Source: Legionellales bacterium
GTDB taxonomy: Bacteria; Pseudomonadota; Gammaproteobacteria; UBA1113
Length of the DNA stretch: 64,000 bases
NCBI GenBank assembly: GCA_002709565.1
Contig: PAPY01000021.1
Location: forward strand, 1-64,000
Direction of reading: 5' to 3'
Positions 9,800-18,847 of this stretch are shown piece after piece. Under the pieces are notes generated by a model, which worked only from the letters and a program-made list of their open reading frames with translations, was not told where the DNA came from and did not search any database. Made by a program: the position numbers and the translations under genes. The first letter of the stretch is position 1; each line of letters opens with the position of its first letter.

Positions 9800-11248
9800 A
9801 TGCACACAATCAAACACCCTAAAGGTCTGTATATTTTATTCATGACTGAGTTCTGGGAGCGTTTTGGCTTTTATACTGTTCAAGCATTGCTCGTACTCTT
9901 CTTGAGCAAAGTTTTTCTGTTTACTGATGATCAATCTTATAGTCTCTTCGGTGCCTATGCCGGTTTGATTTACGCCTCGCCCGTTATTGGTGGTTATCTT
10001 GCAGATAATTTTTTGGGCTTTCGCCGCGCGATCTATTTCGGTGGCATTCTGTTTATTCTTGGTTATCTCGGCTTAACTCTCTTCGACGGCCAAAATGCAT
10101 TTTACCTATCCCTGGCATTTTTGATTTGCGGTAATGGTTTTTTTAAGAGTAATGTCTCGAGCCTTTTGGGCACCCTTTACGATCACCCCGATATTCGTCG
10201 TGACAGTGGTTTTACCTTATTTTATATGGGGATCAACTTTGGTTCCTTTGTCGCAACGCTATTTTGTACCTACGTTGCAGCTGAATTTGGCTGGCATTAT
10301 GGTTTTGGCTTAGCCGCTATTGGCATGTTACTTGGAATGATTACTTTCACTTGGGGTAGTCGCTACCTTGAAGGTAATGGCAGTCCCCCACATCCTAGTC
10401 AACTGCATGAACCCATTCTATTCGGTATTAGCCGCGAGCACCTTATCTATGCACTAACCTTAGGCTGTGTATTTCTCATCTCCTTGATGATACATTATCC
10501 CAATGTGGTCAATATTGGCTTATTAGTGTTTGGTGCCCTAATCTTAGCTTATATCGTTAAACGCGCTTACCAATACCAAGTGCAACAGCGTAATCATTTG
10601 ATCGTGATTGTAGTCTTATTAATCTTTGTTGTGATCTTTTGGGCCTTGTACTTTCAAACCTTCATGTCAGTAACACTGTTCATCGAGCGCTCCATCGACC
10701 GACAAATTTTTGGTTGGGTCATGCCTACAGCGATGTTCCAATCCTTTAACCCGTTATTTATTATTCTGCTTTGCCCCATTATGGCCAAAGTCTGGATCAA
10801 AATGGCCTATAGCCGCTATAACCCCTCAACACCAATGAAATTCGCCATTGGGTTGCTATTAGTCAGTTTTGGTTTCTTTGCACCCGCTATTGGTAGCCAC
10901 TTTATTAATAATGCGGGTCTCATTCCTATGGGCTGGATTGTGTTATGTTTCTTCTTACAAACCGTTGGTGAATTATTTTTGTCCCCCGTCGGTTTATCAA
11001 TGATTACGCAATTGGCGCCGCGGGAAATGATCGGCTTTTTGATGGGGGTATGGTTCCTCGCTACTGGCGCAGCCAATGCGGTCGGCGGCAAAATTGCAAG
11101 TTTCACCACTATCCCAGAAAATATTCATGATACCGTTACCATTGATCATTTATACGGGCATCACTTTATGATCTTTGCTCTAGTAGGAACCGGTGTCAGT
11201 TTACTATTGATGATATTAACCCCTTGGCTTAAGCGGATGATGAAATAA
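9800..11248 (+). CDS. POT-family proton-dependent oligopeptide transporter
   Basis: 482-residue inner-membrane symporter that imports di- and tripeptides with protons. The PTR2 signature FMTEFWERFGFYTVQALLVLFL (ExxERFxxY) lies in helix 1. FGAYAGLIYASPVIGGYLAD and FYMGINFGSFVATLFCTYVA follow. About 14 hydrophobic segments can be drawn, as in DtpA-type proteins. It may be cotranscribed with the acyl-CoA hydrolase gene that begins 3 bp later. Confidence 0.93.
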   Translation: MHTIKHPKGLYILFMTEFWERFGFYTVQALLVLFLSKVFLFTDDQSYSLFGAYAGLIYASPVIGGYLADNFLGFRRAIYFGGILFILGYLGLTLFDGQNAFYLSLAFLICGNGFFKSNVSSLLGTLYDHPDIRRDSGFTLFYMGINFGSFVATLFCTYVAAEFGWHYGFGLAAIGMLLGMITFTWGSRYLEGNGSPPHPSQLHEPILFGISREHLIYALTLGCVFLISLMIHYPNVVNIGLLVFGALILAYIVKRAYQYQVQQRNHLIVIVVLLIFVVIFWALYFQTFMSVTLFIERSIDRQIFGWVMPTAMFQSFNPLFIILLCPIMAKVWIKMAYSRYNPSTPMKFAIGLLLVSFGFFAPAIGSHFINNAGLIPMGWIVLCFFLQTVGELFLSPVGLSMITQLAPREMIGFLMGVWFLATGAANAVGGKIASFTTIPENIHDTVTIDHLYGHHFMIFALVGTGVSLLLMILTPWLKRMMK

Positions 11249-11251
11249 ATC

Positions 11252-12340
11252 ATGACAAACGATACTGATATTCTCTTCGAAGAACACAAAGGCAGTGGCG
11301 GTAATGTTGGCCTTATCACCCTAAACCGCCCCGAACAATTAAACGCATTGAGCTTTGAGATGATCTGCGCTATCGATGATAATCTCGCTCAATGGGAAAT
11401 CAACAAAGACATCAAAGCCGTCATCATTCGTGGTGCAGGTGACAAGGCATTTTGCGCCGGCGGCGATATTCGTGCTATCTATGATCAAGGCCAGACAGAA
11501 GGGGTCAGTGTGGCGCGGCGCTTCTTCTGGAATGAATACCGCATGAATCACCGCATTAAGCATTTCTCTAAACCCTATATCTCATTACTCGATGGAATAA
11601 CCATGGGCGGCGGTGTTGGCGCCTCAGTACACGGCAGTCACTGTATTGCCACTGAACGGCTATTATTTGCTATGCCGGAAACCAGCATTGGCTTTTTCCC
11701 GGATGTGGGGGGCTCGTATTTCCTCTCCCGCTGTCATGATGAGCTAGGTGTTTACCTAGGATTAACTGGTGCGCGGATGAATGCCGCCGATGCGATGGAA
11801 GCAGGCTTTGCTACTCACTTTGTCTCCAGCAATCGCCAAGATGATATCATCCAGCAAATTATTGATACCAACCTTCACGATGATGCAAAAGTTGCGGTGA
11901 GTGAGTTACTGGTGGATCATGCCGTTCAGCCCGAAAATACCGAGCTGCTGATCCATAACAGTGAAATTGAGACCTGCTTTAGTGCCGACACCATGGAAGA
12001 AATCATGCTACGCTTAGCCGAGCAAGATACGCCTTGGAGTCGAAAAACCACCGAACTCCTCCAACAAAAATCCCCTACTAGCCTCAAAATTACCTTAAAA
12101 CAATTGCGCAAAGGTGTTGGACTCGGTTTTGAGGAATGTCTACAACAAGAATACCGTATGGTACAGCGCGTATTACAAAGCCATGATCTCTACGAAGGCA
12201 TTCGCTCCGTTATTATCGATAAAGACCACAACCCCCAGTGGTCTCCAGATACATTAGCCGCTGTGACTGAGACCATGGTAGACGACTATTTCGCTCCTTT
12301 GGCAGATGGTGAATTACATTTTGATGAGGATAACGAATGA
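11252..12340 (+). CDS. enoyl-CoA hydratase/isomerase family, probable 3-hydroxyisobutyryl-CoA hydrolase
   Basis: 362-residue crotonase-fold protein. GDKAFCAGGDIRAIYDQG forms the CoA-binding oxyanion region and MPETSIGFFPDVGGSYFLSR carries the Glu/Asp seen in 3-hydroxyisobutyryl-CoA hydrolases (valine degradation). The length and the ECH_2-type C-terminal half (SLKITLKQLRKG, FEECLQQEYRMVQR) fit that subfamily better than a simple enoyl-CoA hydratase. It follows the POT gene by 3 bp and overlaps murI by 4 bp (ATGA). No other valine-pathway gene is in the window. Confidence 0.85.
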   Translation: MTNDTDILFEEHKGSGGNVGLITLNRPEQLNALSFEMICAIDDNLAQWEINKDIKAVIIRGAGDKAFCAGGDIRAIYDQGQTEGVSVARRFFWNEYRMNHRIKHFSKPYISLLDGITMGGGVGASVHGSHCIATERLLFAMPETSIGFFPDVGGSYFLSRCHDELGVYLGLTGARMNAADAMEAGFATHFVSSNRQDDIIQQIIDTNLHDDAKVAVSELLVDHAVQPENTELLIHNSEIETCFSADTMEEIMLRLAEQDTPWSRKTTELLQQKSPTSLKITLKQLRKGVGLGFEECLQQEYRMVQRVLQSHDLYEGIRSVIIDKDHNPQWSPDTLAAVTETMVDDYFAPLADGELHFDEDNE

Positions 12341-13152
12341 GCCAGAACACTCTCCCCATTGGTGTATTTGATTCCGGTGTCGGCGGGTTAACGGTGCTCA
12401 AAGCCTTACAAGAAAGCTTAGCCAATGAATCATTTATTTATCTCGGCGATACTGCGCGCTTACCCTACGGCACCAAAAGTCCCGAAACTGTGATCCGCTA
12501 TGCTACAAAAGCAGCAGATCTTCTTTGTGAACAAGGAATAAAAATGCTTGTTGTTGCCTGCAATACGGCTTCTGCTTTTGCTCTAGGTGCATTACAACAA
12601 CATTTAAAACCTTTGCCTGTAATCGGTGTAGTAGAACCCGGCGCTAAAGCTATTTGCAAACAATCCCCTTCTGGTCATATCGCGGTTATCGCCACAGAAA
12701 GTACCGTAAGACACGGCGCTTACGAAGCCGCAATCAGAGCGATACGTCCGGATGCTACTGTAGTCTCACAAAGTTGTAGTATGTTTGTGGCTTTGGCCGA
12801 AGAAGGTTGGTTAGAAGGCCCTATTCCTGAAGCTATTGCAGCGAAATATTTAGAGAGTTTATTTGCAAAAGACACAACTCAGCGACCTGATAGCCTCATG
12901 CTTGGTTGCACCCATTTCCCTGCACTCAACAATACTATCCGCAACGTGGTTGGGGATAGTATTCATATCGTTGATTCAGCCCATGCCGTTGCCGAAGCGA
13001 CAGCCGAGATTTTGGATCAAACAAGACTAGCAACCCAAGAAAGCTCACCAACCACAAGGCTGTTAACCACCGACTCCCCTGCCCGCTTCGCCAAAGTCAG
13101 CGGTAGCTTCCTAGGCATAGCTATCGATGAGAGTGATGTGCAGTTGGTTTGA
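12337..13152 (+). CDS. murI: glutamate racemase
   Basis: Makes D-glutamate for peptidoglycan. 271 residues with the two catalytic cysteines in VVACNTASAFAL and LMLGCTHFPALNN. The N-terminal IGVFDSGVGGLTVLKAL and YLGDTARLPYGTKS bind substrate. The start overlaps the previous stop (ATGA), so it is translationally coupled to the acyl-CoA hydrolase. The stop codon abuts the stop of the convergent ATPase gene with no gap. Confidence 0.96.
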   Translation: MSQNTLPIGVFDSGVGGLTVLKALQESLANESFIYLGDTARLPYGTKSPETVIRYATKAADLLCEQGIKMLVVACNTASAFALGALQQHLKPLPVIGVVEPGAKAICKQSPSGHIAVIATESTVRHGAYEAAIRAIRPDATVVSQSCSMFVALAEEGWLEGPIPEAIAAKYLESLFAKDTTQRPDSLMLGCTHFPALNNTIRNVVGDSIHIVDSAHAVAEATAEILDQTRLATQESSPTTRLLTTDSPARFAKVSGSFLGIAIDESDVQLV

Positions 13153-14307
13153 TTAAGCTAAAATTTCTTTTTCATAAAAATTAATAGTATCTCTAATCAC
13201 GGGGTCAATAATGTGATAGGCGCCATCTTCATCACACTCGATGAGATCTTCTTCTTCTAGACTATTCAATGCTTTTGATATCGCTGTCGAGCTTAAATTT
13301 GTCGCGACTTGTGCCTCTTTGCTTGTTAAGCCCTTATTACTCTCAAGGCTTAAGTATGCCATGATCTTTAGCTGGCTATTATTGAATTTAGAGAGAAAAT
13401 ACCGGATGCTTTTTGCTTCAGAAAAAATCAGTTTATGCCATGCATCCTGCACTAATGTAATATCAGCTTTTTTCTTCGTGGTTTCTAATAGGCGCCAAAC
13501 ATACAAACAAAGATGATAAAGCCTTCTGGGGTGTCTTTCGCTCAACGTCAAAATTTCATTAATAACATCATTAGGCATTATTAAATCCAAAGACTGCTTA
13601 GCAACTTTTTTGATATACGCTGTATAGTACCGTGGTTCGATTTTTCCTAAAGTGACATTATCACACAGCTGATACAAAGGCTTAGCATTATCATTGAACA
13701 TTTGTTGCAATAAGCGCCGACTGCTTCCCGAAAAGATAAAAATAACTCGCTCTGATTTCTGAGCAAAATGTCGTATAGCCCCTTGAATTTCGTCAGACTC
13801 ATTAACATTGATGATCTCTTGCATTTCATCGATAAATATTACCGCCTTTTTACCGGCTTCTTTTAGTGATACTTCAAGAAATTGTAGTGCTGTCAGAATG
13901 TTTTCAGCAATATCATCATGTTTCTCTGGCTCGATTGTGACATGCACTAATCCTTTAAGACCAATATCCCATTGTTTTTTCGACTTACCAAAAAAACGCT
14001 TAGCACTTTGTATGACCTTATCTTTTTCTTTAATTGCCGTAGATATAATTTGCTCAATTCCCCTGATAATTTTCATTTCTACTGATTTACCGCTACGGCA
14101 TAGCTGAAGATCAATTTCAACATAATCTAACTTTTTGTTCTCTAACACATTCAATACTAGGCTTGATTTACCGTAACGTCTGGGGGCTAACAGTAATGTA
14201 TGTATTCCTGTGTCTATGTTCTTGTTGAGCCACTCAGCATCTTCGATGCGACCAATAAAAGCTTTGCCTTTAGCCAACCCTAACGGAAAATAATTGTCAT
14301 AGGCCAT
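13153..14307 (-). CDS. AAA+ ATPase with C-terminal winged helix (PF01637-like), ATPase 1
   Basis: 384-residue P-loop ATPase. Walker A is LLLAPRRYGKSSLVLNVL near residue 40 (RRxGKS type), Walker B is AVIFIDEMQEI near residue 165, and a sensor-1-like segment is FIFSGSSRRLLQQMF. The last 80 residues form a winged helix (QLKIMAYLSLESNKGLTSKEAQVATNLSSTAISKALNSLEEEDLI) ending near HIIDPVIRDTINFY. These features match the archaeal-type ATPase_2 group, whose cellular role is mostly unknown. A 53-bp dyad array overlaps its promoter, suggesting autoregulation. It shares architecture with the ATPase at 32936-34042. It is convergent with murI with no intergenic base. Confidence 0.8.
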   Translation of the reverse strand: MAYDNYFPLGLAKGKAFIGRIEDAEWLNKNIDTGIHTLLLAPRRYGKSSLVLNVLENKKLDYVEIDLQLCRSGKSVEMKIIRGIEQIISTAIKEKDKVIQSAKRFFGKSKKQWDIGLKGLVHVTIEPEKHDDIAENILTALQFLEVSLKEAGKKAVIFIDEMQEIINVNESDEIQGAIRHFAQKSERVIFIFSGSSRRLLQQMFNDNAKPLYQLCDNVTLGKIEPRYYTAYIKKVAKQSLDLIMPNDVINEILTLSERHPRRLYHLCLYVWRLLETTKKKADITLVQDAWHKLIFSEAKSIRYFLSKFNNSQLKIMAYLSLESNKGLTSKEAQVATNLSSTAISKALNSLEEEDLIECDEDGAYHIIDPVIRDTINFYEKEILA

Positions 14308-14336
14308 AATTTCGCCCCATATTACTTAATCAATTG

Positions 14337-14365
14337 AGTATAACACCAAATGGTTTTAAACCAAA
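14337..14365 (-). promoter_or_regulatory. promoter of ATPase 1, overlapped by the dyad array
   Basis: On the minus strand TTTGGT (14360-14365) and TATACT (14337-14342) are spaced by 17 bp. The start codon is about 30 bp downstream, with GGGG as a weak ribosome site. The -35 hexamer lies within the box array, so a protein bound there would block RNA polymerase. Confidence 0.55.
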
Positions 14366-14398
14366 TGGTTTTAAACCATTTGGTTTAAAACCATTTGG
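14346..14398. promoter_or_regulatory. four-box dyad array upstream of ATPase 1
   Basis: Two CCAAATGG boxes (14346, 14361) are followed by two of the reverse complement CCATTTGG (14376, 14391), each separated by 7 bp of TTTTAAA or TTTAAAA. The period is exactly 15 bp. The whole 53 bp is a nearly perfect palindrome. The arrangement fits an operator for a multimeric DNA-binding protein, most simply the ATPase itself through its winged helix. Confidence 0.85.
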
Positions 14399-14463
14399 TT
14401 TCATACTCAGCCAGCGAGTTATTTCTGGCGTTTCCCCTTAAAAATCATGGAGATAGACAATCA

Positions 14464-17409
14464 TCAACGCCGACTGCCCAGCAAACTCAACCCGCTAACG
14501 GTGGGGTGATCGGGGTCTTGTGGGGTTGGTTTATGACGTTTTGCCGCTTGGGTGCTGTCTAAATCAGTACGTCTTCGTTTAGCCAGTATGACGACGAGAC
14601 TATCACCTTCCCAACGCTGAATCCGGGGACTATCGGATTCAGATGACATGGAAAGCAAGAGTTTACCTTCTTCATTAATTGAAAACACATCATCTAATTC
14701 ATCGTCTACTTCTTCATCTGAAGAGATATCACCAACGGATGATTCATCCTCTTCAGGCTCTTCCTCAGTTAAGAACTCATCATCTGAGGAAATATCGCCG
14801 ACAGATGATTTATCCTCCCATTCCGGACTATCAATATCACTTGCAAAGTATGCATGTTGCTCTGATAAAATTGCAAAAGTCGTAATAAATTCATCTTCGT
14901 TATCTGCTTTTTCTCTTATTCCAGATAATTCATCCGTATTATTCTCGCCACCATCATTTTCAGCTATTTCATCAACGACTGTTTGCTGAACCATTAACCC
15001 CAGGGTAATTTCCGGCACTGAGATAGGAGAGGTATATACTGTTAGGTGATCTTCAGCAGGTTTAGGCATCAAAACCCGTATAGTTGGTGGCCGTTGGGAA
15101 TTTATGAAAAATTCAATTGCATCAATCTTTCTTGCCCTCTCTCTGCTTTTTTTAGTTAGCTGTAAATAATTTCTGCAGTCATGTGTTGTGGCAAGTGGAT
15201 CTGCACCAGCCTCCAATAAAGCAACAACCATCGCTCTTGTTCCATACATTAAAGCGTAATGTAATGGTGTTTCGCCTTTCAACGTTTTAGCTTCGAGATT
15301 CTTGCCCTCAAATGCTAATAGCTTTTTTAATGTCCCAGCATGGTTCTTGGTGGCAATGTGCAGGGGGGTTTCTCCCTTATTGTTAGCCGCATTAAGGTTA
15401 CCGCTGCTCAACATTACACTTCTAATCGCCTGTAAATATCCAGCATCTTTTTTACGCGCCAAATAGTGAAGAACCGTTTCTTCGTTATTATCTGTCCCGT
15501 TAACATCAACATTTAGCACAGCAACAGCGTTGCTTAGAAATCTATAGGCACCAGCTTCGGCTTCGCGATGTAATAATGTTCTACCACTATCATCAGTTCC
15601 GCTAATAATAACCCCTTTTCCCTCTACAACTCTCATCAACAGAATCATACGGTCATCATATGACTCATCTGCTAAATCCCATCCTTCACTATTCTTTATT
15701 TTACGCGGCTTCATTAAGGCCAGATAGCCAAATGCATTTACCCCTGCATTATCTTTGACCAGGGCGTTTGCCCCAGCTGCCAATAATGCAGGGGCTAATT
15801 CGTCGTCTCCCGCCTGAAGGGCTTGAAGAAACGGTGTGGTGCCGGCATTATTGCGATGATGAAGACTGACGTTCATTTCTTGCAAAAGTCTAACTCCTTT
15901 TGCAACAGGGTCCCCCCTATGACTTAAGCCATCATACATTGCAAGATAGTGAAAGCCATTATTTCCTTGATTATCTTCTGCCAATACATCAGCACCATGC
16001 GCATATAACAATGGTATTGCACCATAGCTATGGTATTGCGCTGCTAAGAGAAAAGGCGTCGTGCCATTTTCGTTCTGAAAATTAGGACCAAGCTTATTCT
16101 TCAAAAGCGTTTTGACGATGCGGATATTGTTTTTTTTGATAGCCTGCCACAGTAAACGCTTTATCTCTGCCTGATACTCCGTCGCAGAAAGATTCATATT
16201 ATTGATAGCAAAATAAAAGGCCTCGAGATTTAAGTCCTCAATGGCACTATCAATTACACTGATTTCTTCCTGTTGCCAACTGCTACGCTTTCTCTTAACA
16301 TGGATATCCGCACCATTATTCAATAAAAATTTAGCAACGCGGTGGTGGTCATGTAAAACCGCATCGTGGATAAAATGCAATTGAGGATCCTCTCTCCATA
16401 AAATTTTTTTTGTCGTAGTTTTGCTTTCTTCAAATTGATATAAATACTCCACAATATCATCCCGACCATACCGACACGCCTTAGAGACCAATTCAAGGAT
16501 TGAGCCGGTGTAAATTTTACACTCTCCAGATGGCGTAATCATGCATTCCTGCAGTATATTCAATCCAGGTAAAAGAGACGAAGTACCACTAGTAAATAAG
16601 CTCCCAATTCGTGGCAAAGAGTCATATAATCTGTGTTTATCAGCAAGCATTCTCACTATATCGATATGGCCGAATATTACCGCAAAATGATACGCGATAT
16701 TTGGGTAAGCACCGTGAATTTGAATGCGTTCACTATAGATAGTATATTTTCTCGAGTAGATAGCTTTTTTTGTTAGCATTGATGGTGTTTCATTAAGAAG
16801 CGCTTGTGCCTTACCAGTCTGTCCTAATGCTGCAGCCCAATGTAATAGTGTTAAGCCACAGTTATCATAGCCACTTCTGTCTCTCTCAGCTGCTTGTGCT
16901 AACTCATAAAAATAATCCAAGACCTCACCATATTCATGGAGACTGGCCCAGTCAATGAGGTTTCTTGGCGGTGAGTTCTTTGCTGTATCAGAAATAAATA
17001 ACTCCTTCAAACGCGGGCGAAGGGTTTTTAGCCAAGCGATATCATTAAACTTCACCGCTTGCAATAAATCACGCTCTCGTTTCGTATTTACTTTGTACGC
17101 TTGCTGATAAGAGTTGCGATAAAGGTGAAAATAAGGTGCTTCTTCTTCAAATTCATCAACATATTCCAATTCTCTATACCGTTTCATGGCATCGGGAAAA
17201 TCACGAGCCAGCAGTGAGCGCCAAGTAGCTTCGCTGGCTACCACAGAAGCGAAACCTTTTGCTGTTCTACGTAATGCTATTATGCTCTGCAGTGGTAGCC
17301 TCTCGACAATCTGAAACAAAAGTTCAAACGGTAGGGATAATAGTAGATTGCCGACATTAGGGCCAACGTCTTCGACATCCATCTCAACTTGTTGGGGGGC
17401 AGGATACAT
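14464..17409 (-). CDS. large F-box and ankyrin-repeat protein, putative eukaryote-targeted effector
   Basis: 981 residues. An F-box-like motif covers about 22-66 (LLLSLPFELLFQIVERLPLQ, then ALRRTAKGF and a conserved Trp). Ankyrin repeats run from about 110 to 780, for example GLTLLHWAAALGQTGKAQAL and GETPLHYALMYGTRAMVVAL. The tail (about 790-935) is very acidic and repeats SSVGDISSDxE. Residues 944-960 look like a bipartite nuclear localisation signal (KRRR, then AAKRHK). No signal peptide is visible. F-box proteins normally recruit SCF ubiquitin ligases in eukaryotes, so a translocated effector is inferred. The gene lies downstream of an enoyl-CoA hydratase on the same strand. Confidence 0.85.
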   Translation of the reverse strand: MYPAPQQVEMDVEDVGPNVGNLLLSLPFELLFQIVERLPLQSIIALRRTAKGFASVVASEATWRSLLARDFPDAMKRYRELEYVDEFEEEAPYFHLYRNSYQQAYKVNTKRERDLLQAVKFNDIAWLKTLRPRLKELFISDTAKNSPPRNLIDWASLHEYGEVLDYFYELAQAAERDRSGYDNCGLTLLHWAAALGQTGKAQALLNETPSMLTKKAIYSRKYTIYSERIQIHGAYPNIAYHFAVIFGHIDIVRMLADKHRLYDSLPRIGSLFTSGTSSLLPGLNILQECMITPSGECKIYTGSILELVSKACRYGRDDIVEYLYQFEESKTTTKKILWREDPQLHFIHDAVLHDHHRVAKFLLNNGADIHVKRKRSSWQQEEISVIDSAIEDLNLEAFYFAINNMNLSATEYQAEIKRLLWQAIKKNNIRIVKTLLKNKLGPNFQNENGTTPFLLAAQYHSYGAIPLLYAHGADVLAEDNQGNNGFHYLAMYDGLSHRGDPVAKGVRLLQEMNVSLHHRNNAGTTPFLQALQAGDDELAPALLAAGANALVKDNAGVNAFGYLALMKPRKIKNSEGWDLADESYDDRMILLMRVVEGKGVIISGTDDSGRTLLHREAEAGAYRFLSNAVAVLNVDVNGTDNNEETVLHYLARKKDAGYLQAIRSVMLSSGNLNAANNKGETPLHIATKNHAGTLKKLLAFEGKNLEAKTLKGETPLHYALMYGTRAMVVALLEAGADPLATTHDCRNYLQLTKKSRERARKIDAIEFFINSQRPPTIRVLMPKPAEDHLTVYTSPISVPEITLGLMVQQTVVDEIAENDGGENNTDELSGIREKADNEDEFITTFAILSEQHAYFASDIDSPEWEDKSSVGDISSDDEFLTEEEPEEDESSVGDISSDEEVDDELDDVFSINEEGKLLLSMSSESDSPRIQRWEGDSLVVILAKRRRTDLDSTQAAKRHKPTPQDPDHPTVSGLSLLGSRR

Positions 17410-17503
17410 ACACTAGGGCCTTTTTTTTGAGAAAATCATTATGGTAAAAAGCTGTGTGCAGTTTACTGCATACATTAGGTATGATCAAGATTTCTACAAG
17501 GCA

Positions 17504-18283
17504 TTATTTTCCCATGAAGCTCGCCTCACGCTTCTCTAAAAATGCCCGAGTGCCTTCGACTTTATCCTCGGTAGCACAGGTTTTAGCGAAAGACTCAGCC
17601 TCAAGAGCTAACGCTTGCTCCAGTGGCATATCGTAGCCTTGGTCAATAACGTCGACGACTTGTTGGATGGCGATTGGTGCCATGGCGATGACGGTTTGTA
17701 ACGTTTCACGGGCTTTGTCGAGTAATTCGTCGGGCTCAGTCACGGCTGTGACTAAACCCCACTGCAGCGCCTCGTCCGCTTTAATAAAACGGCCTGTCAG
17801 ACACAAATCCAATGCTCGGCCTTTGCCAACCAACCGGGCTAAGCGTTGTGTACCACCGTAACCGGGAATGACACCGAGCTTCACTTCTGGTTGACCAAAC
17901 TGCGCCTTGCTTGATGCGATACGAATATGGGCCCCCATGGCTAATTCACAACCACCGCCGAAGGCAAAACCATTGACGGCAGCTAATGATGGTTTGCCCA
18001 ATGTTTCCAACTGTCGAATAACTGCTTGTCCAGCTCTCGCGAAAGGCTGTCCCGTTTCAGCCGTCAATTCTGCTAAGCCTTCAATATCCGCACCAGCACA
18101 AAAGGCTTTGCCTTCACCCGTTAGCAATAGGGCTTTTACCTTAGGATCAGCTTTGGCCGTTTCGAAACATTGGGATAGTTCTTCTAATACCGTCGCGTTT
18201 AAGGCATTGAATTTATCCGGGCGGTTTAAAGTGATGGTGAGAATACCGTGACTGTCGGTGGCGGTCTTTAGCGTGGTGAACAT
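17504..18283 (-). CDS. enoyl-CoA hydratase (crotonase)
   Basis: 259-residue crotonase-fold enzyme that hydrates 2-enoyl-CoA in fatty acid oxidation. Both catalytic glutamates are visible: in FGGGCELAMGAHIRIAS and GQPEVKLGVIPGYGGTQRL. GKAFCAGADIEGLAEL gives the oxyanion-hole region. Length and motifs match the classical short-chain group (PaaF/Crt-type). It is transcribed toward the F-box/ankyrin gene with a 94-bp gap. A promoter would lie in the 18284-18330 interval. Confidence 0.93.
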   Translation of the reverse strand: MFTTLKTATDSHGILTITLNRPDKFNALNATVLEELSQCFETAKADPKVKALLLTGEGKAFCAGADIEGLAELTAETGQPFARAGQAVIRQLETLGKPSLAAVNGFAFGGGCELAMGAHIRIASSKAQFGQPEVKLGVIPGYGGTQRLARLVGKGRALDLCLTGRFIKADEALQWGLVTAVTEPDELLDKARETLQTVIAMAPIAIQQVVDVIDQGYDMPLEQALALEAESFAKTCATEDKVEGTRAFLEKREASFMGK

Positions 18284-18330
18284 GACACTCTCCTATACGA
18301 TTTAGGAGAGTGTATCAAAGGTCTGTTTGC

Positions 18331-18516
18331 TCACCAACCACAGGTTCTAGTATTGCGTCGTTGCAGTGTCGCTTGACGTTCAAGCACTGCATGCTGCTCT
18401 TGCTGGGCTTTGTTTTTTTCGCGTTGCCAAAAACCACACCACGCATTGTGGGCCAGTGCTTCTTTGAAGAATTTGCAGTGTTGTTGCGCGATTTCATGTG
18501 TAGTATTCGTTGTCAT
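18331..18516 (-). CDS. small basic hypothetical protein
   Basis: 61 residues starting MTTNTTHEIAQQHCKFF and ending NTRTCGW, rich in Gln, Arg and Lys, predicted mostly helical. The start has a strong AAGGAG ribosome site six bases upstream, which supports real translation. I recognise no family. It is upstream of the enoyl-CoA hydratase on the same strand with a 47-bp gap. An overlapping frame at 18315-18497 lacks a comparable ribosome site. Confidence 0.5.
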   Translation of the reverse strand: MTTNTTHEIAQQHCKFFKEALAHNAWCGFWQREKNKAQQEQHAVLERQATLQRRNTRTCGW

Positions 18517-18847
18517 TACTCACTCCTTGTTGCTTTAATTATGTCCATATCGTCAGTATAGAGAGCCCGCTAAAAAGTTGAGTTACAGCAGATGTTGAAG
18601 TGTGTTTTTTTGTAACAGCAAGAGTTGTCCACAGATAAAAAATAGACAGAACTGTCTGGTACTTTTTGAACAAAAGAGGATTTTAGACGATAACCCCTTG
18701 ATTAAAAGGGGTTATTTTGAGTGAACTGTTTCTGGACGAACAGGACGTTGTTAATTATCACAACATTACAGAAATTAGCCACAGAGTTATCCACAGCATT
18801 TTGTCAGTGATCGCTTACTCCATTAGCAACCATGCACCTACAATCCG
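18517..18847. promoter_or_regulatory. 331-bp gene-free region with DnaA-box-like sites and a hairpin
   Basis: It holds TTGTCCACA (18625-18633, one mismatch), TTAGCCACA (18775-18783, one mismatch) and a perfect TTATCCACA (18787-18795). Between them is a 10-bp hairpin ATAACCCCTT/AAGGGGTTAT at 18690-18715 followed by TTTT. It separates two minus-strand genes. The box cluster could bind DnaA for regulation or titration. No gene was found inside. Confidence 0.45.
18690..18718. terminator. hairpin terminator downstream of the membrane-protein gene
   Basis: A perfect 10-bp stem ATAACCCCTT/AAGGGGTTAT has a 6-nt loop. It has T runs on the plus strand and TTTTAATC inside the stem on the minus strand. 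It could stop transcription of the minus-strand gene ending at 18848. Confidence 0.5.

Noticed and set aside
14200-17450. PmrA- or CpxR-type effector promoter boxes upstream of the F-box/ankyrin genes
   Set aside because: I looked upstream of both genes and found no convincing tandem match to either consensus.
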